A DNA stretch of 64,000 bases from Mycobacterium colombiense (GCF_001665835.1 NZ_LZSX01000027.1:1-64000), one strand, 5' to 3'; shown: positions 53,567 to 62,851, numbered from the stretch's first letter. Notes: generated by a model not told the origin, from the letters alone. Numbers and translations: made by a program.

Positions 53567-54049
53567 ATGAGTCTGTCGGAGACTGCCGCGCCGGTGCGGC
53601 TGACGCTGGCCGGCACAGCCCGCCCCGATACGGCGGCGGAGTGGCGTCGGGCGCTGCAACGGTGGCTGCAGCAAGAGGTGCGCGCGCCGGAAGAAATTCG
53701 TGAGGACGTCGTCCTGGGCGTCAACGAGGCGCTGGCGAATTGTGTTGAGCACGCCTACCGCACGCATCGCGAGGCCGGCGCTATGAAACTTCAGGCCAGT
53801 TACGACCCCGACGCCGAGTCGATCCGGGTCTGCGTCAGCGACCGCGGAAACTGGCGGAAGCCCCTGTCCACGCACTCCAGCGACCCCTACGCGTCGCGCG
53901 GCATCACGCTGATGCACGGCCTCGCCGACCACTGCACCATCCATGCCCGCCCCAACGGCACCAGCGTCTACCTGGACTACGCGACCGACGCGGAGGCCGC
54001 CGGTCATTACCACCTCGACGCCCCGGTACCGCCCGAATCAGGCGCCTGA
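53567..54049 (+). CDS. Anti-sigma-factor-type ATP-binding (HATPase_c) protein
   Basis: A 160-residue GHKL-fold serine kinase/anti-sigma protein of the RsbW/UsfX type, from the ATG at 53567 (an upstream ATG at 53474 would include the promoter). The N-box is VLGVNEALANCVEHAY, G1 is CVSDRGNW, and G2 is YASRGITLMHGLAD. It should sequester a SigF/SigB-group sigma factor until an anti-anti-sigma factor releases it. No sigma gene is adjacent. Its 3' end overlaps the convergent cyp142-like gene by 12 bp. Confidence 0.8.
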   Translation: MSLSETAAPVRLTLAGTARPDTAAEWRRALQRWLQQEVRAPEEIREDVVLGVNEALANCVEHAYRTHREAGAMKLQASYDPDAESIRVCVSDRGNWRKPLSTHSSDPYASRGITLMHGLADHCTIHARPNGTSVYLDYATDAEAAGHYHLDAPVPPESGA

Positions 54050-55255
54050 TCGCGCCGATGGGGTGAACTTGACCGGCATCTTTTCCAGACCGCTGACAAA
54101 GTTCGCCGGACGCAGCGGCAGCGCGTCCCCGGACGCCAGCCGCATATCCGGCAGGCGTTTCAGCAGGCGCTCGAGCATCATCGACAGCTCCAAGCGCGCC
54201 AGCTGATTGCCCAGACAGAAGTGGGTTCCGAACCCGAAGGCCAGATGATTGTTGGGGTATCGGTCGATGCGGAAGTTCTGCGGATCCCCGAACACCGCCT
54301 CATCGAAGTTCGCCGATTCGAAAAGCAGGATGATCTTCTCGCCCTGCTTGAGCTGCGCGCCGTGAAAGTCCAAGTCGGCGGTCATGGTGCGGGCCATATT
54401 TTTGACCGGGGCGGTCCACCGCAGCATCTCCTCGATCGCGTTGGGTAGCAGCGCCACGTCGTTGACCAACCGCTGGTGCTGTTGCGGGTGCCGCAGGATT
54501 TGCGCGGTACCGCCGGACAGCGTGTGCCGAGTGGTCTCGTCGCCGCCGATCAGGAGTAACAACACCTCGGTGACGATCTCGTGGTCGGCCAGCTTTTCGC
54601 CGTCCACCTCCGCGTGCACCAACACACTGACCAGGTCATCGGTCGGGTCCGCCTTTCGCGCCGCGATCATGCCCGTCATGTATTCGGTGTAAGCGGCGAA
54701 TGCATCCACCGACACCTGGAAATCCTCCTGCGCGGTCGTGCTGCTGAGCAGGGTCACCATGTCGTCCGACCAGCGAAGGAACATCTGGCGCTCCTCCGGA
54801 AGCACCCCGAGCATGTCACCGATCACCGCCATGGGAAGCGGCGCGGCGAGGTCCCAGACGAAGTCGCACTCGCCCCGTTCGCAGACGTTGTCGATCAGCG
54901 CATCACACAGCGCGCCGATCGAGTGCTCCCTGTCTTTGACGCGTTTGCGGGTAAAGCCCGCATTGACCAGCTTGCGTCGCAGCAGATGCGTGGGGTCGTC
55001 CATTGCGATCATCATCGGGGGCGCGTCCTGGTCCGGCCGGATACCGCCGGCATTGGAGAACAACTCCGGCGCACGCTCGGCGTCGATCACCGCCTGGTAG
55101 CTCGCCGCGGCCGCCAGGCCATTGCGGTCCCGAAAGACCGGTTCGTTCTCGCGCATCCACTGATAGACCGGCCGCGAGTCGCCCGCGTAGAAGGCCCCGT
55201 CGGTCAGGTCGATGTCGGGCCGCAGCTGGCTGCGCGTATCGATGGTGCTTGGCAC
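54038..55255 (-). CDS. cyp142: Cytochrome P450, CYP142-like steroid C26 hydroxylase
   Basis: A 405-residue P450. The I-helix GGDETTRHTLSGG carries the normal acid (E239 or E240), ExxR is E276-R279, and the haem loop is GFGTHFCLG with Cys347. Long stretches (GLAAAASYQAVIDAER, PELFSNAGGIRPDQ, HLLRRKLVNAGFTRKRVKD, NLARLELS-type end) agree closely with remembered CYP142A1 of M. tuberculosis. That enzyme oxidises the C26/27 side-chain of cholesterol. Here it is not embedded in a cholesterol gene cluster. An ACAGT-AGGA-ACTGT palindrome lies 43-56 bp upstream. The symbol is assigned from memory of the family and needs a search. Confidence 0.82.
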   Translation of the reverse strand: MPSTIDTRSQLRPDIDLTDGAFYAGDSRPVYQWMRENEPVFRDRNGLAAAASYQAVIDAERAPELFSNAGGIRPDQDAPPMMIAMDDPTHLLRRKLVNAGFTRKRVKDREHSIGALCDALIDNVCERGECDFVWDLAAPLPMAVIGDMLGVLPEERQMFLRWSDDMVTLLSSTTAQEDFQVSVDAFAAYTEYMTGMIAARKADPTDDLVSVLVHAEVDGEKLADHEIVTEVLLLLIGGDETTRHTLSGGTAQILRHPQQHQRLVNDVALLPNAIEEMLRWTAPVKNMARTMTADLDFHGAQLKQGEKIILLFESANFDEAVFGDPQNFRIDRYPNNHLAFGFGTHFCLGNQLARLELSMMLERLLKRLPDMRLASGDALPLRPANFVSGLEKMPVKFTPSARSGA

Positions 55256-55297
55256 GGTTCACCCTTCTCCCGCCTGCGCTGACTTACCGTGGACCTT

Positions 55298-55311
55298 ACA
55301 GTAGGAACTGT
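55298..55311. promoter_or_regulatory. Palindromic operator candidate upstream of the CYP142-like gene
   Basis: ACAGT-AGGA-ACTGT is a perfect inverted repeat with a 4-bp centre, 43-56 bp before the ATG. It does not fit the KstR consensus (TnnAACnnGTTnnA) that controls cyp142 in M. tuberculosis, so the control may differ here. Confidence 0.45.
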
Positions 55312-55421
55312 GGTACTCCCCACAGAAGGTTTCGGCACGGTCGGTGTCAGGGCCGCTCGTCGGCGGGGCGCCGCGTTGGCGGGCTCACACGCCCGGGAGA
55401 CGTCGAGCGATGCAACGCGTC

Positions 55422-56780
55422 TCAGATGCCCGCGATCAGTTCCAGATCCTTCAGGGCGGCCTCGAGGTGGCCGAGCATCCGCTGCAGGTGCGGGACGCTG
55501 CGGCGGCATCCGACCAGACCGAAGTCGAGGTTGTCTGCGTTGTTGGTGACGGTGATGTTGACCGCTTGGCCGTCGAGTGGGATTGACAGCGGATAGTTTC
55601 CGTCTAATCGCGCTCCGCGCCAATACAATTGGTCGGAGTTACCGGTCGAAACGTTGGAGATGACGATGTTGAACGGCGGTGAGGCCGCGGACAGGTAGCC
55701 GGGGATCAGACCGAAGAACAATCCCCCGATGTTGAAGGCGGACAGGGCCAGCTGCTGAACGGGAGGTAGCTGCCAGAACACCTCTTTGGTCTCGCGGATG
55801 GACGCGCTGATCGTCTCCAGCCGCCTCGCGGGGTCGTCAAGGTTGGTTGCGAGGTTGCACAGGAAGGTCCCGACGTTGTTCCCGCCGCGGTCATCGTCGT
55901 CCTTGCGCAGATTCACCGGGACCATGGCGGTCAGGGGCGCGTCCGGAAGGGCGTTCTGGTCCAGGAGGTAGGCGCGTAAAGCCCCGGCGGACATGGCGAG
56001 GATGACATCGTTGATCGTCGTATCGGTGGCCGCCTTGACCGCCTTGATGCGCTCCAGCGAGTAGGACTGGGCCGCTACCCGGCGGGCGCCGCCGATCCGC
56101 ACATTGAACATCGAGCGCGGGGCCCGGAACGGCAGGGTCAGTTGTTGTTCGAGCAGCGCCGCGCGCGCGAGCTTGAGCGTGGACGGCGCCAAGGCGAGCG
56201 CCGATCCCGCGGTGCGGCCGACCCGGTCGAAGAGGGACGACCGATGCCGTCGCCCGCTGCGCTTACGCGGACCCAGGGTCCACGGCACCCGCACCTCGTC
56301 GTCGTGCGGATCGGACGTGAAGGCGCGCTGCACCAGGCGTAGCGCCGAGACACCGTCCATGAGGGAGTGGTGATACTTCGTATAGACCGCGTACCGCCCG
56401 TCCTGCAGGCCCTCGACGAGATGCGCCTCCCACATCGGACGGTGCCGATCGAGCAGGCCACCGTGCAGCCGTGATGCCAACTCGAGCAGGTCCCGGACTC
56501 GTCCGGGTTCGGGAAGAGCCGACCGGCGCAGGTGGTAGTCGAGCTCGACCTCCTTGTCGAAGGACCAGGCGACGTTGGTGAGGCCGCCGAAGAAGGCCGG
56601 GTGCTTACGGAAGGACGGCTGGACGTCCGTGCACTCGAGCATCGCGTGATACGCCTCGCGCACGAAGTGGGGACCGGCGTCCTTCGGCGGCTCGAAGAGC
56701 TGCAGCGAGCCCACGTGCATCGGGTGTTCGCGTGACTCGCCGATGAGGAACAACGCGTCCATCGGTGATATCGGTTCCAT
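55422..56780 (-). CDS. Wax ester synthase/diacylglycerol acyltransferase (WS/DGAT)
   Basis: A 452-residue WS/DGAT enzyme from the ATG at 56780 (GGGA 8 nt upstream; ATG 56792 is an alternative). SPMDALFL and the catalytic HHxxxDG (KYHHSLMDGVSA, H137-H138 to D142) are intact. The C-terminal MVPVNLRKDDDDRGGNNVGTFLCNL and NIVISNVSTG segments match. These enzymes make triacylglycerol or wax esters for storage in dormant mycobacteria. Confidence 0.92.
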   Translation of the reverse strand: MEPISPMDALFLIGESREHPMHVGSLQLFEPPKDAGPHFVREAYHAMLECTDVQPSFRKHPAFFGGLTNVAWSFDKEVELDYHLRRSALPEPGRVRDLLELASRLHGGLLDRHRPMWEAHLVEGLQDGRYAVYTKYHHSLMDGVSALRLVQRAFTSDPHDDEVRVPWTLGPRKRSGRRHRSSLFDRVGRTAGSALALAPSTLKLARAALLEQQLTLPFRAPRSMFNVRIGGARRVAAQSYSLERIKAVKAATDTTINDVILAMSAGALRAYLLDQNALPDAPLTAMVPVNLRKDDDDRGGNNVGTFLCNLATNLDDPARRLETISASIRETKEVFWQLPPVQQLALSAFNIGGLFFGLIPGYLSAASPPFNIVISNVSTGNSDQLYWRGARLDGNYPLSIPLDGQAVNITVTNNADNLDFGLVGCRRSVPHLQRMLGHLEAALKDLELIAGI

Positions 56781-57112
56781 AGTTGTTCCCATTCCGTCCG
56801 CTGCGCCGTCCGTCCAGCACATGCCCCTTTCGTATTAGCCGCGCAGAGCGATTGCTAATCGCGAATGAGCGTTCGGACTCGCGGTCGGTAAGAGCGCTTG
56901 CGTGCGCGTCCGTTTGCGTATCGGCGCTCAAGGGGGACCTGCTTGCGTTGCTCACGCAGCCGCGCCTCGTCGTGCGGCCAGGCGGCCGCATCGGGCTGCC
57001 GGTTTTCTCGCCCGTCGAGGTATTCCGTCAAACCTTCTGGAACACAATCACTTTCCGATGCCAAGTGCTACGTGAGCTGTTGGCCGGGGCGTCGCTTTGC
57101 GTCGAGCGGCTG
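56781..57112. other. Intergenic region between WS/DGAT and phoU
   Basis: About 330 bp. A GCGATT-GCT-AATCGC inverted repeat (56848-56862) is 68-82 bp upstream of the WS/DGAT start, and an ATTAGC/GCTAAT pair (56834-56839, 56854-56859) overlaps it; both could be operators. A minus-strand frame of 69 codons (56855-57064) is open but shows no recognisable similarity and no clear ribosome-binding site. Confidence 0.4.
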
Positions 57113-57748
57113 CTAGCGCCCGGTGGCCTGGAAGATCACCCGGCGCGCGATCTGGACCGCGTGGTCGGCGAAGCGTTCGTAGAAGCGGCCCAACAAGGTG
57201 GCGTCCACGGCGGCGGCGACCCCCTGCGTCCATGCGGGATTCATCAGCATCGCCAGCAGCCGGTGGTGCAGCTCATTCATCGCGTCGTCGTCGTGGCGAA
57301 TCTGGGCCGCCCGGCGCGGGTCTTGCGATATCAACACCTGCCGCGCCCCGAAGGCCAGTGCCTCTGCCGCCTCACCCATGGCGGCGACGTAGGGCCGCAC
57401 CTCGGCGGAAACGGCCGGATAAGGGTGACGGCGGCGGGCGATTTCGGCGATGTGCACGGCCAGCTCGACCATCCGTCGCGCATCCGCGGCGATCCGGAGG
57501 GCGCTGACGACCGCGCGCAAGTCGGTGGCCACCGGCGCCTGCAACGCCAACAGCGCGAACGCGGTCTCCTCGACGTGGGCCTCGAGGGCGATGATGCTGC
57601 CGTGTCCGGCGATGACGGATTCGGCCGTCGTCAGGTCGTTTTCCAGCAGCGCCTCGCTCGCTTGTGAAATCGCCTCGGCGGCCATCGCGCACATGTCTGC
57701 GAGCTGGTCGGTCAGCGTGTCCAGCTGCTGGTGAAAACCGGTCCTCAT
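57113..57748 (-). CDS. phoU: PhoU-family phosphate-signalling regulator
   Basis: A 211-residue PhoU protein of two three-helix repeats, from the ATG at 57748 (MRTGFHQQLDTL, the usual mycobacterial start). LLALQAPVATDLRAVVSALRIAADARRMVELAVHIAEI is the first metal-binding repeat and DATLLGRFYERFADHAVQIARRVIF the second. It links phosphate-transporter status to the SenX3/PhoR-type kinase. No pst genes are adjacent. Confidence 0.9.
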   Translation of the reverse strand: MRTGFHQQLDTLTDQLADMCAMAAEAISQASEALLENDLTTAESVIAGHGSIIALEAHVEETAFALLALQAPVATDLRAVVSALRIAADARRMVELAVHIAEIARRRHPYPAVSAEVRPYVAAMGEAAEALAFGARQVLISQDPRRAAQIRHDDDAMNELHHRLLAMLMNPAWTQGVAAAVDATLLGRFYERFADHAVQIARRVIFQATGR

Positions 57749-57818
57749 CTTCATCGAATAACCCGCTACCGCCAAATAAACCCCCGTAGAACGGCAGAAA
57801 GTCCTTATGGGTTGCCCG

Positions 57819-59213
57819 CTAGCTGATGTCCTCGGCGAGCGCGCGAGCCTCCCGCTCGGTTTCGACGGCGGGCCCGGAGCCGGGCAACGGCTTGCCGGCG
57901 ACCTCTGGAGTGAACAGCAACGTGATGGCTCCCACCACGCCGGCGAAGATCAGCATGTAGGCCGGCACCATCACGTTGCCGGTGCCGGATACCAGCGCCT
58001 GGGCGATCAGCGGTGTGATGCCGCCGACGAGGGAAATCGAGATGTTGTACGAAATCGCCAGCGCCCCGTAGCGCACGTTGGTGGGAAACAAGGCCGGCAG
58101 CATGGCCGGCCCGGTGCTGTCGAAGCACAGCTCCATCAGGCCAATCAGCAGCACACCGATGAAGATCACCGGGTACACGCCACCGAAACGGATGAGCAGG
58201 AAAGCCGGGATGGAGGCCCCGATCAGCAGCCCGCAGCCCGTCCACATGATGGGTTTGACGCCGATGCGGTCGGACAAGCCGGCGACGAGCACCACGGTGA
58301 CCATCAGGATCGCCAGCGTCGACACGATCATGACCAGTCCGGCGGTGTGCCCGACGCGCACGAAGAGTCTGAGGTAGGTCGGCAGATATCCGGTGAGCAT
58401 GAAGTCGGCGACCTGGGAGGTCAGCACCAGCGCCGCGCAGATCAGCATCGGGCGCCACTGGGCCGCGACCATGCGCAGAATTTGCCGCGGGCCTTGGCCG
58501 CCCGAAGCGGGCGCACCGTCGTTCGCGCTCTGGTAGGCGGAGGACTCCTTGAGCCGAAGCCGTAGGTACAGGGCGACCAGGCCGAAGGGCAGGCCCAGCA
58601 ACAGTGGAATCCGCCAGCCGTACGCCAGCATGTCGTCGTCCGGCAGCCAGGTCTGTAGGCCAGTCACCAGCAACCCGGCCAGGACGAATCCGACCAGGTT
58701 GCCCATCGGCAAGAAGCCGACCATCATGCCGCGTTTGTGGTCGGGGGCCTGCTCGACGAGATAGGTCATCGCGCCGACGTACTCGCCGCCGGTCGACAGG
58801 CCCTGAAAGATTCGTGCGATGACGAGCAGGATCGGCGCCCAGATGCCGATGGTGCTGTAGGTCGGCAGCAGGCCGGTCATGGTGGTGCTCACCGTCATCA
58901 TGAGGATGGTGACCACCAGCACCCGGTGACGCCCGATGCGGTCGCCCAGCGGGCCGAAGATGAATCCGCCGAGCGGGCGCACGACGAACGCCGCCGCCAG
59001 CGTGCCGAAGGTCGCGATGAGGTGTACGCCGCTGACGCTCTTGCCGGGGTAAAACACCTGCGCGATCGTGGTGGCGATATAGCCGTAGACCCCGAAGTCG
59101 TACCACTCCATGAAGTTGCCGATGGCGGTACCCAAGATGGTCTGCCGCATCGCCGGATCGGCGACCCTGATGTCTTTACGGGCCCATTTCCTCCGGCGGC
59201 GTCGAATACCCAT
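57819..59213 (-). CDS. MFS metabolite:H+ symporter (ProP/MHS type)
   Basis: A 464-residue MFS permease from the ATG at 59213. The N-terminal helix region LGTAIGNFMEWYDFGVYGYIATTIAQVFYP and GGFIFGPLGDRIGRHRVLVVT are signatures of the metabolite:H+ symporter branch. RIFQGLSTGGEYVGAMTYLVEQAP follows; 12 helices are predicted. Likely imports an organic acid, betaine or similar osmolyte. An acidic cytosolic tail ends the protein. Confidence 0.87.
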   Translation of the reverse strand: MGIRRRRRKWARKDIRVADPAMRQTILGTAIGNFMEWYDFGVYGYIATTIAQVFYPGKSVSGVHLIATFGTLAAAFVVRPLGGFIFGPLGDRIGRHRVLVVTILMMTVSTTMTGLLPTYSTIGIWAPILLVIARIFQGLSTGGEYVGAMTYLVEQAPDHKRGMMVGFLPMGNLVGFVLAGLLVTGLQTWLPDDDMLAYGWRIPLLLGLPFGLVALYLRLRLKESSAYQSANDGAPASGGQGPRQILRMVAAQWRPMLICAALVLTSQVADFMLTGYLPTYLRLFVRVGHTAGLVMIVSTLAILMVTVVLVAGLSDRIGVKPIMWTGCGLLIGASIPAFLLIRFGGVYPVIFIGVLLIGLMELCFDSTGPAMLPALFPTNVRYGALAISYNISISLVGGITPLIAQALVSGTGNVMVPAYMLIFAGVVGAITLLFTPEVAGKPLPGSGPAVETEREARALAEDIS

Positions 59214-59457
59214 CGAATGATGGCTTACCCGAAACATTCCCGGGGCGAACCAGCGGGGTCGGGTAATCAGACCCTTCTGCGGGGTACCCCGAGACCGCCG
59301 CGATCATCCGGCCAGGCCGCGGGCGGACGTGATCGGTTCCGGAAACGCCAGCTAGGCGCGCATCGCCGACGCCGCCGACACCGCCGACCACGACACCGCG
59401 CCGCCTTCGGAGCCGAAATTGGTTATTCGCGTCACGTCCGCTCGTTCGCGGCGTAAC

Positions 59458-60033
59458 TCATTGGCCTTTCAAGCTCCCGATCCGCAGCGAAAAGTCGGCG
59501 GCCTTGGATGGCGGCGAGTCCTCGAATTGCTCGACGTAGCCCTGCGGGTCACGATCGGTGATCGGCAGCCCCTCGGTGGTCGGGTGCTCGGCCATGAACT
59601 CGCTGAATTGACGGCCGAGCGCCTCGCGGAGCCCGATGGGGGCGTTGCGGCGAAAGTCCGACAGCCCTTCGCGCTCCTCCTCGCCCATGTGATCGTCGTT
59701 GGCCTGCCGGGTGCGCCCGACGGCGGCCCACCACTGCTCGCTGCCCAGCGCGGCGGCGTTGGCGTCGCGCACACCGTCGCGAATGTCGTTGTGATCGCCG
59801 ATCGCGTCGAGGGTCTCGCCCTCGGCGTCGTCACCGCCGCGTTTCAGCAACTGCGGGTAGAAGATCCTTTCTTCGATGTAGGCGTGCACGTCGAGTTTGT
59901 CGGCGAGCGGACCCCACACTCGCTTGAGCGCGGCCTGGTCGTCGGGGCGCTGGGCCTGCAGATCGTCCAGGCGCGCGAACTGTTCGCGGAACCACTCATG
60001 GTCGGCCAGGATCAACCTGGTGATGTCTGCCAT
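59458..60033 (-). CDS. Hemerythrin-domain protein
   Basis: A 191-residue protein of the bacterial hemerythrin-like (HHE) type. Iron-ligand candidates are H12 in ADHEWF, H51/E55 in VHAYIEERIFYP, H80 in GDHND and H114/E117 in DDHMGEEE. Such proteins bind O2 or NO at a di-iron site and occur in SigF and stress regulons. A SigF-like promoter and a TTACC-N6-GGTAA inverted repeat lie upstream. Confidence 0.82.
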   Translation of the reverse strand: MADITRLILADHEWFREQFARLDDLQAQRPDDQAALKRVWGPLADKLDVHAYIEERIFYPQLLKRGGDDAEGETLDAIGDHNDIRDGVRDANAAALGSEQWWAAVGRTRQANDDHMGEEEREGLSDFRRNAPIGLREALGRQFSEFMAEHPTTEGLPITDRDPQGYVEQFEDSPPSKAADFSLRIGSLKGQ

Positions 60034-60380
60034 CGCAGAGTTCCGCCTCCCTGGATCCCGGTCAGCCGGGGCTTACCCCGTTTACCAGCTGAGGTAACAA
60101 CCCGACGCGGGATCCGTCAACCGGGTTCGCTCCCCGGCGTCCGGCCTTTGTCCGAGTTGTTCTGCACGCCAATGGAATCACCAATTTGACGCGCGTAAGC
60201 CCTCTGGTGGCCGAGCGCCGCCGGCGACACCGCCGGCCACCGCCCGTCGGCGCCGCGGGCCCTGAACAGGAACTCACCGGGAGGAGGCGATTATCCGGGC
60301 GGATACACTGGGGCGGTCAGTCCGCCGATCAGCTTCGATCGCACCCGCTAACCCAATAAGAATCAGTCAGAGGTTGTGCC
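60034..60380. other. Divergent regulatory gap between hemerythrin and cyclopropane synthase
   Basis: No gene is seen. On the minus strand, GGGGTAAGC (60079-60071) resembles a SigF -10, with GTTAC or GGTTG 15-19 bp upstream as -35. The inverted repeat TTACC-N6-GGTAA (60082-60097) overlaps the spacer. Toward the plus-strand gene, a TACACT hexamer near 60304 is a possible -10. Confidence 0.4.
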
Positions 60381-61265
60381 TTGTCCGAAAAACCCGGCGA
60401 TGCCGTCAGCTTGGAACCGCATTTCGAGGACGTACAAGCGCACTACGACCTGTCCGACGAATTCTTCGCGCTCTTCCTGGACCCGACGCGGACCTATAGC
60501 TGCGCCTATTTCGAGCGCGATGACATGACGCTGGAAGAGGCGCAGTACGCCAAGGTCGACCTGTCGCTGGGCAAGCTTGGGCTGCAGCCGGGCATGACGT
60601 TGCTCGACATCGGGTGCGGGTGGGGCACCACGATCATCCGCGGCCTGGAGAACTACGACGTCAACGTCATCGGCCTCACGCTCAGCCGCAATCAGCAGGC
60701 ACACGTGCAGCGCCGCCTGGACAGCCATCCTTCGCAGCGGACCAAGCGGGTGCTGCTGCAGGGCTGGGAGCAGTTCGACGAGAAGGTCGACCGGATCGTG
60801 TCGATCGGCGCCTTCGAGCACTTCGGGCGCGACCGGTACGACGAATTCTTCAAGAAGGCCTACGAGGCGCTACCGGCCGACGGCGTCATGATGCTGCACA
60901 CCATCATCAAGCCCAGCGACGAGGAATTCGCGGAGCGCGGGCTGCCCATCACCATGACGAAGTTGCGCTTCATGAAATTCATCATGGACGAGATCTTCCC
61001 GGGCGGAGACCTGCCGCAGGCCAAGGGCGTCGTGGAGCACGCCGAGCGCGCCGGCTTCGGTGTGAAGCTGATTCAGCCGCTGCGCCTGCACTATGCCCGC
61101 ACCCTCGACACCTGGTCGGCCGCGCTCGAGGCGCGCCGGGACGAGGCCATCGCGATTCAGTCCGAAGAGGTCTACGACCGGTACATGAGGTACCTGACCG
61201 GATGCGCGGACCTGTTCCGCGAGGGCTACACCGACGTCGCGCAGTTCACCCTGACCAAGGGCTGA
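60381..61265 (+). CDS. Cyclopropane mycolic acid synthase-family methyltransferase
   Basis: A 294-residue CMAS-family enzyme starting with TTG after CAGAGG. N-terminal PHFEDVQAHYDLSDEFFALFLDPTRTYSCAYF, SAM motif TLLDIGCGWG (73-82) and IGAFEHFGRDRYDEFF with the bicarbonate-binding Glu are all present. It adds cyclopropane or methyl branches to mycolic-acid chains. CmaA/MmaA/PcaA subgroup not assignable by eye. Confidence 0.92.
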   Translation: MSEKPGDAVSLEPHFEDVQAHYDLSDEFFALFLDPTRTYSCAYFERDDMTLEEAQYAKVDLSLGKLGLQPGMTLLDIGCGWGTTIIRGLENYDVNVIGLTLSRNQQAHVQRRLDSHPSQRTKRVLLQGWEQFDEKVDRIVSIGAFEHFGRDRYDEFFKKAYEALPADGVMMLHTIIKPSDEEFAERGLPITMTKLRFMKFIMDEIFPGGDLPQAKGVVEHAERAGFGVKLIQPLRLHYARTLDTWSAALEARRDEAIAIQSEEVYDRYMRYLTGCADLFREGYTDVAQFTLTKG

Positions 61266-61289
61266 CGCACCAGCCGCCGGACCGTCCGC

Positions 61290-62711
61290 TCAAACAGATT
61301 GCGCGACAACGGCTTTGAGGCGAAGGCCGTCGCTGACGTCGTCCAGCGCCAGTCCGCCGGGTTCGCGTACCAGGAAGGTCGTGGCGATCCCTGCGGCGTA
61401 GCAGCAGAAGCCCAACAACGTCACCGCCCGTAACCCGGCCCCGCTGAGCAGGAGCGGCACAAAAAGAGCACCCAGGAAGGCCCCGACTTTCGCGATGGCG
61501 GAAGAAAGCCCGTGGAACGTACTGCGGACGGCCGTGGGGTACGACTCCGCCGCGAGAAGCATCGTCGTGTAGTTGGGTCCGAAGGCGACGCCGAACAAAG
61601 ACATGCCGAACACGATCGCGAACGGCACCACCGAGGCGCTGATGATGGGAAAGGCCGTTATCAACAGCATCGCCAACGCGCAGATACCGAAACCGAGTGC
61701 CTGCAGCACACGTCGGGGCATGCGGTCCAGCACCAGCAGGCCGGCGATCGCGCCGCCGAGACCGAAACAAATGACCAGCACCGCGTTGAGGGCGATGTTG
61801 GACACCACGCTGCCGTGGGGCGCGATGTGCTTGATGAGCAGGGGTTGGCTGACGTAGCTGCCGTAGACGGCGACATTGAAGAAGAACCAGCTCCCGGCGG
61901 TGCCCAACAGGATGGTGAGGACTTTCCGATTGGACAGTCCGATCTTGGCGGCAGGAGTCGCACCGACGGTGGGCGAGGTGAATGTGGCGCGCGATTGAGC
62001 AAACGCCGCAAAGTCTTTCAGCGCCTGCTGTTCGTCACCACGCTCGGCGGTCCAGCGCGGCGACTCGGGCATGTGACGACGCTGATACAGCACCAGCAGC
62101 GACGGGATGACTCCCATCCCGAGTATCAGCCGCCAGGCGATGTGATCGGGAACGCCGATGGCCAGTACCAGGACGCTGACGAGGTAGGCGACGACCTGAC
62201 CGAACACATAGAAGATGAAGGTCAGGCCGACCAGTTGACCGCGGTTTCGCCGGTTGGCGTATTCGGCCATGATGACGCCGCTGGCGGGATAGTCGCCTCC
62301 GATACCGATTCCCAATATCAGCCGCGCGATGAGCAGGACAGTGAAGTTGGGAGCGAACGCGGAGAGCAATGCCCCGATGATCATCAAGACCGCTTCAAGA
62401 CCGTAGACCCGCCGCCGGCCGAGCATGTCGCCGAGGCGCCCGAAGGCTATGGCGCCCAACGCGACTGCCAGCAGGGTCGAGCTCGTCAGCATCGAAATCT
62501 GCCCGCCGGTGAGACGGAACTGCGGAGTGGCCAGCAGGGTTACCGTGCCGATGACGTTGAGATCGTAGGAGTCCGTGAAGAATCCGGCGCCGGCGGTCGC
62601 GGCCGCCTTGAAGTGGAAAATGTCGAGCTTTGCGTCGTCGATCGACCTGACGACACCGACAGGTGCCGATCCGGCGGCCCCAGCATCGTGCCGGCTCTCC
62701 AAACTTGTCAT
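61290..62711 (-). CDS. MFS transporter of the phosphate:H+ symporter (PHS) type
   Basis: A 473-residue MFS transporter. GGDYPASGVIMAEYANRRNRGQ is the hallmark of the Pho84-like PHS branch, with AIAFGRLGDMLGRRRVYGLE and PESPRWTAERGD after it. This branch carries inorganic phosphate or organophosphates. It is divergent from a GntR regulator and a phosphonatase-like hydrolase, so an organophosphonate or phosphate ester is a plausible substrate. Confidence 0.85.
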   Translation of the reverse strand: MTSLESRHDAGAAGSAPVGVVRSIDDAKLDIFHFKAAATAGAGFFTDSYDLNVIGTVTLLATPQFRLTGGQISMLTSSTLLAVALGAIAFGRLGDMLGRRRVYGLEAVLMIIGALLSAFAPNFTVLLIARLILGIGIGGDYPASGVIMAEYANRRNRGQLVGLTFIFYVFGQVVAYLVSVLVLAIGVPDHIAWRLILGMGVIPSLLVLYQRRHMPESPRWTAERGDEQQALKDFAAFAQSRATFTSPTVGATPAAKIGLSNRKVLTILLGTAGSWFFFNVAVYGSYVSQPLLIKHIAPHGSVVSNIALNAVLVICFGLGGAIAGLLVLDRMPRRVLQALGFGICALAMLLITAFPIISASVVPFAIVFGMSLFGVAFGPNYTTMLLAAESYPTAVRSTFHGLSSAIAKVGAFLGALFVPLLLSGAGLRAVTLLGFCCYAAGIATTFLVREPGGLALDDVSDGLRLKAVVAQSV

Positions 62712-62716
62712 GATAA

Positions 62717-62769
62717 GTACGGTCCAACACGCACCGAAGACAAGTCAACGGAGTACCGTTCTTTACGGT
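62717..62769. promoter_or_regulatory. Repeated TACSGT motifs in the MFS-gntR divergent gap
   Basis: GTACGGT (62717-62723), TACCGT (62754-62759) and TACGGT (62764-62769) occur in the gap; the last two form ACCGT-N5-ACGGT. A further GTACCG lies at 62825-62830. They are candidate GntR binding sites controlling both directions. Confidence 0.45.
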
Positions 62770-62851
62770 GATGTTCAATACCCGTTAACCACAACAGGGT
62801 TCGGCGGCGACAGGACCGGATGCCGTACCGAAAGCATGTATAGTCAAGTGC

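Noticed and set aside
56855..57064. A 69-codon minus-strand frame upstream of WS/DGAT
   Set aside because: No ribosome-binding site, no recognisable similarity and mixed codon use; it may be intergenic.
57805..59106. A long Arg/Pro-rich frame on the same strand as the MFS gene
   Set aside because: Frame-shifted shadow of the MFS symporter, whose helices and motifs are clear in the other frame.
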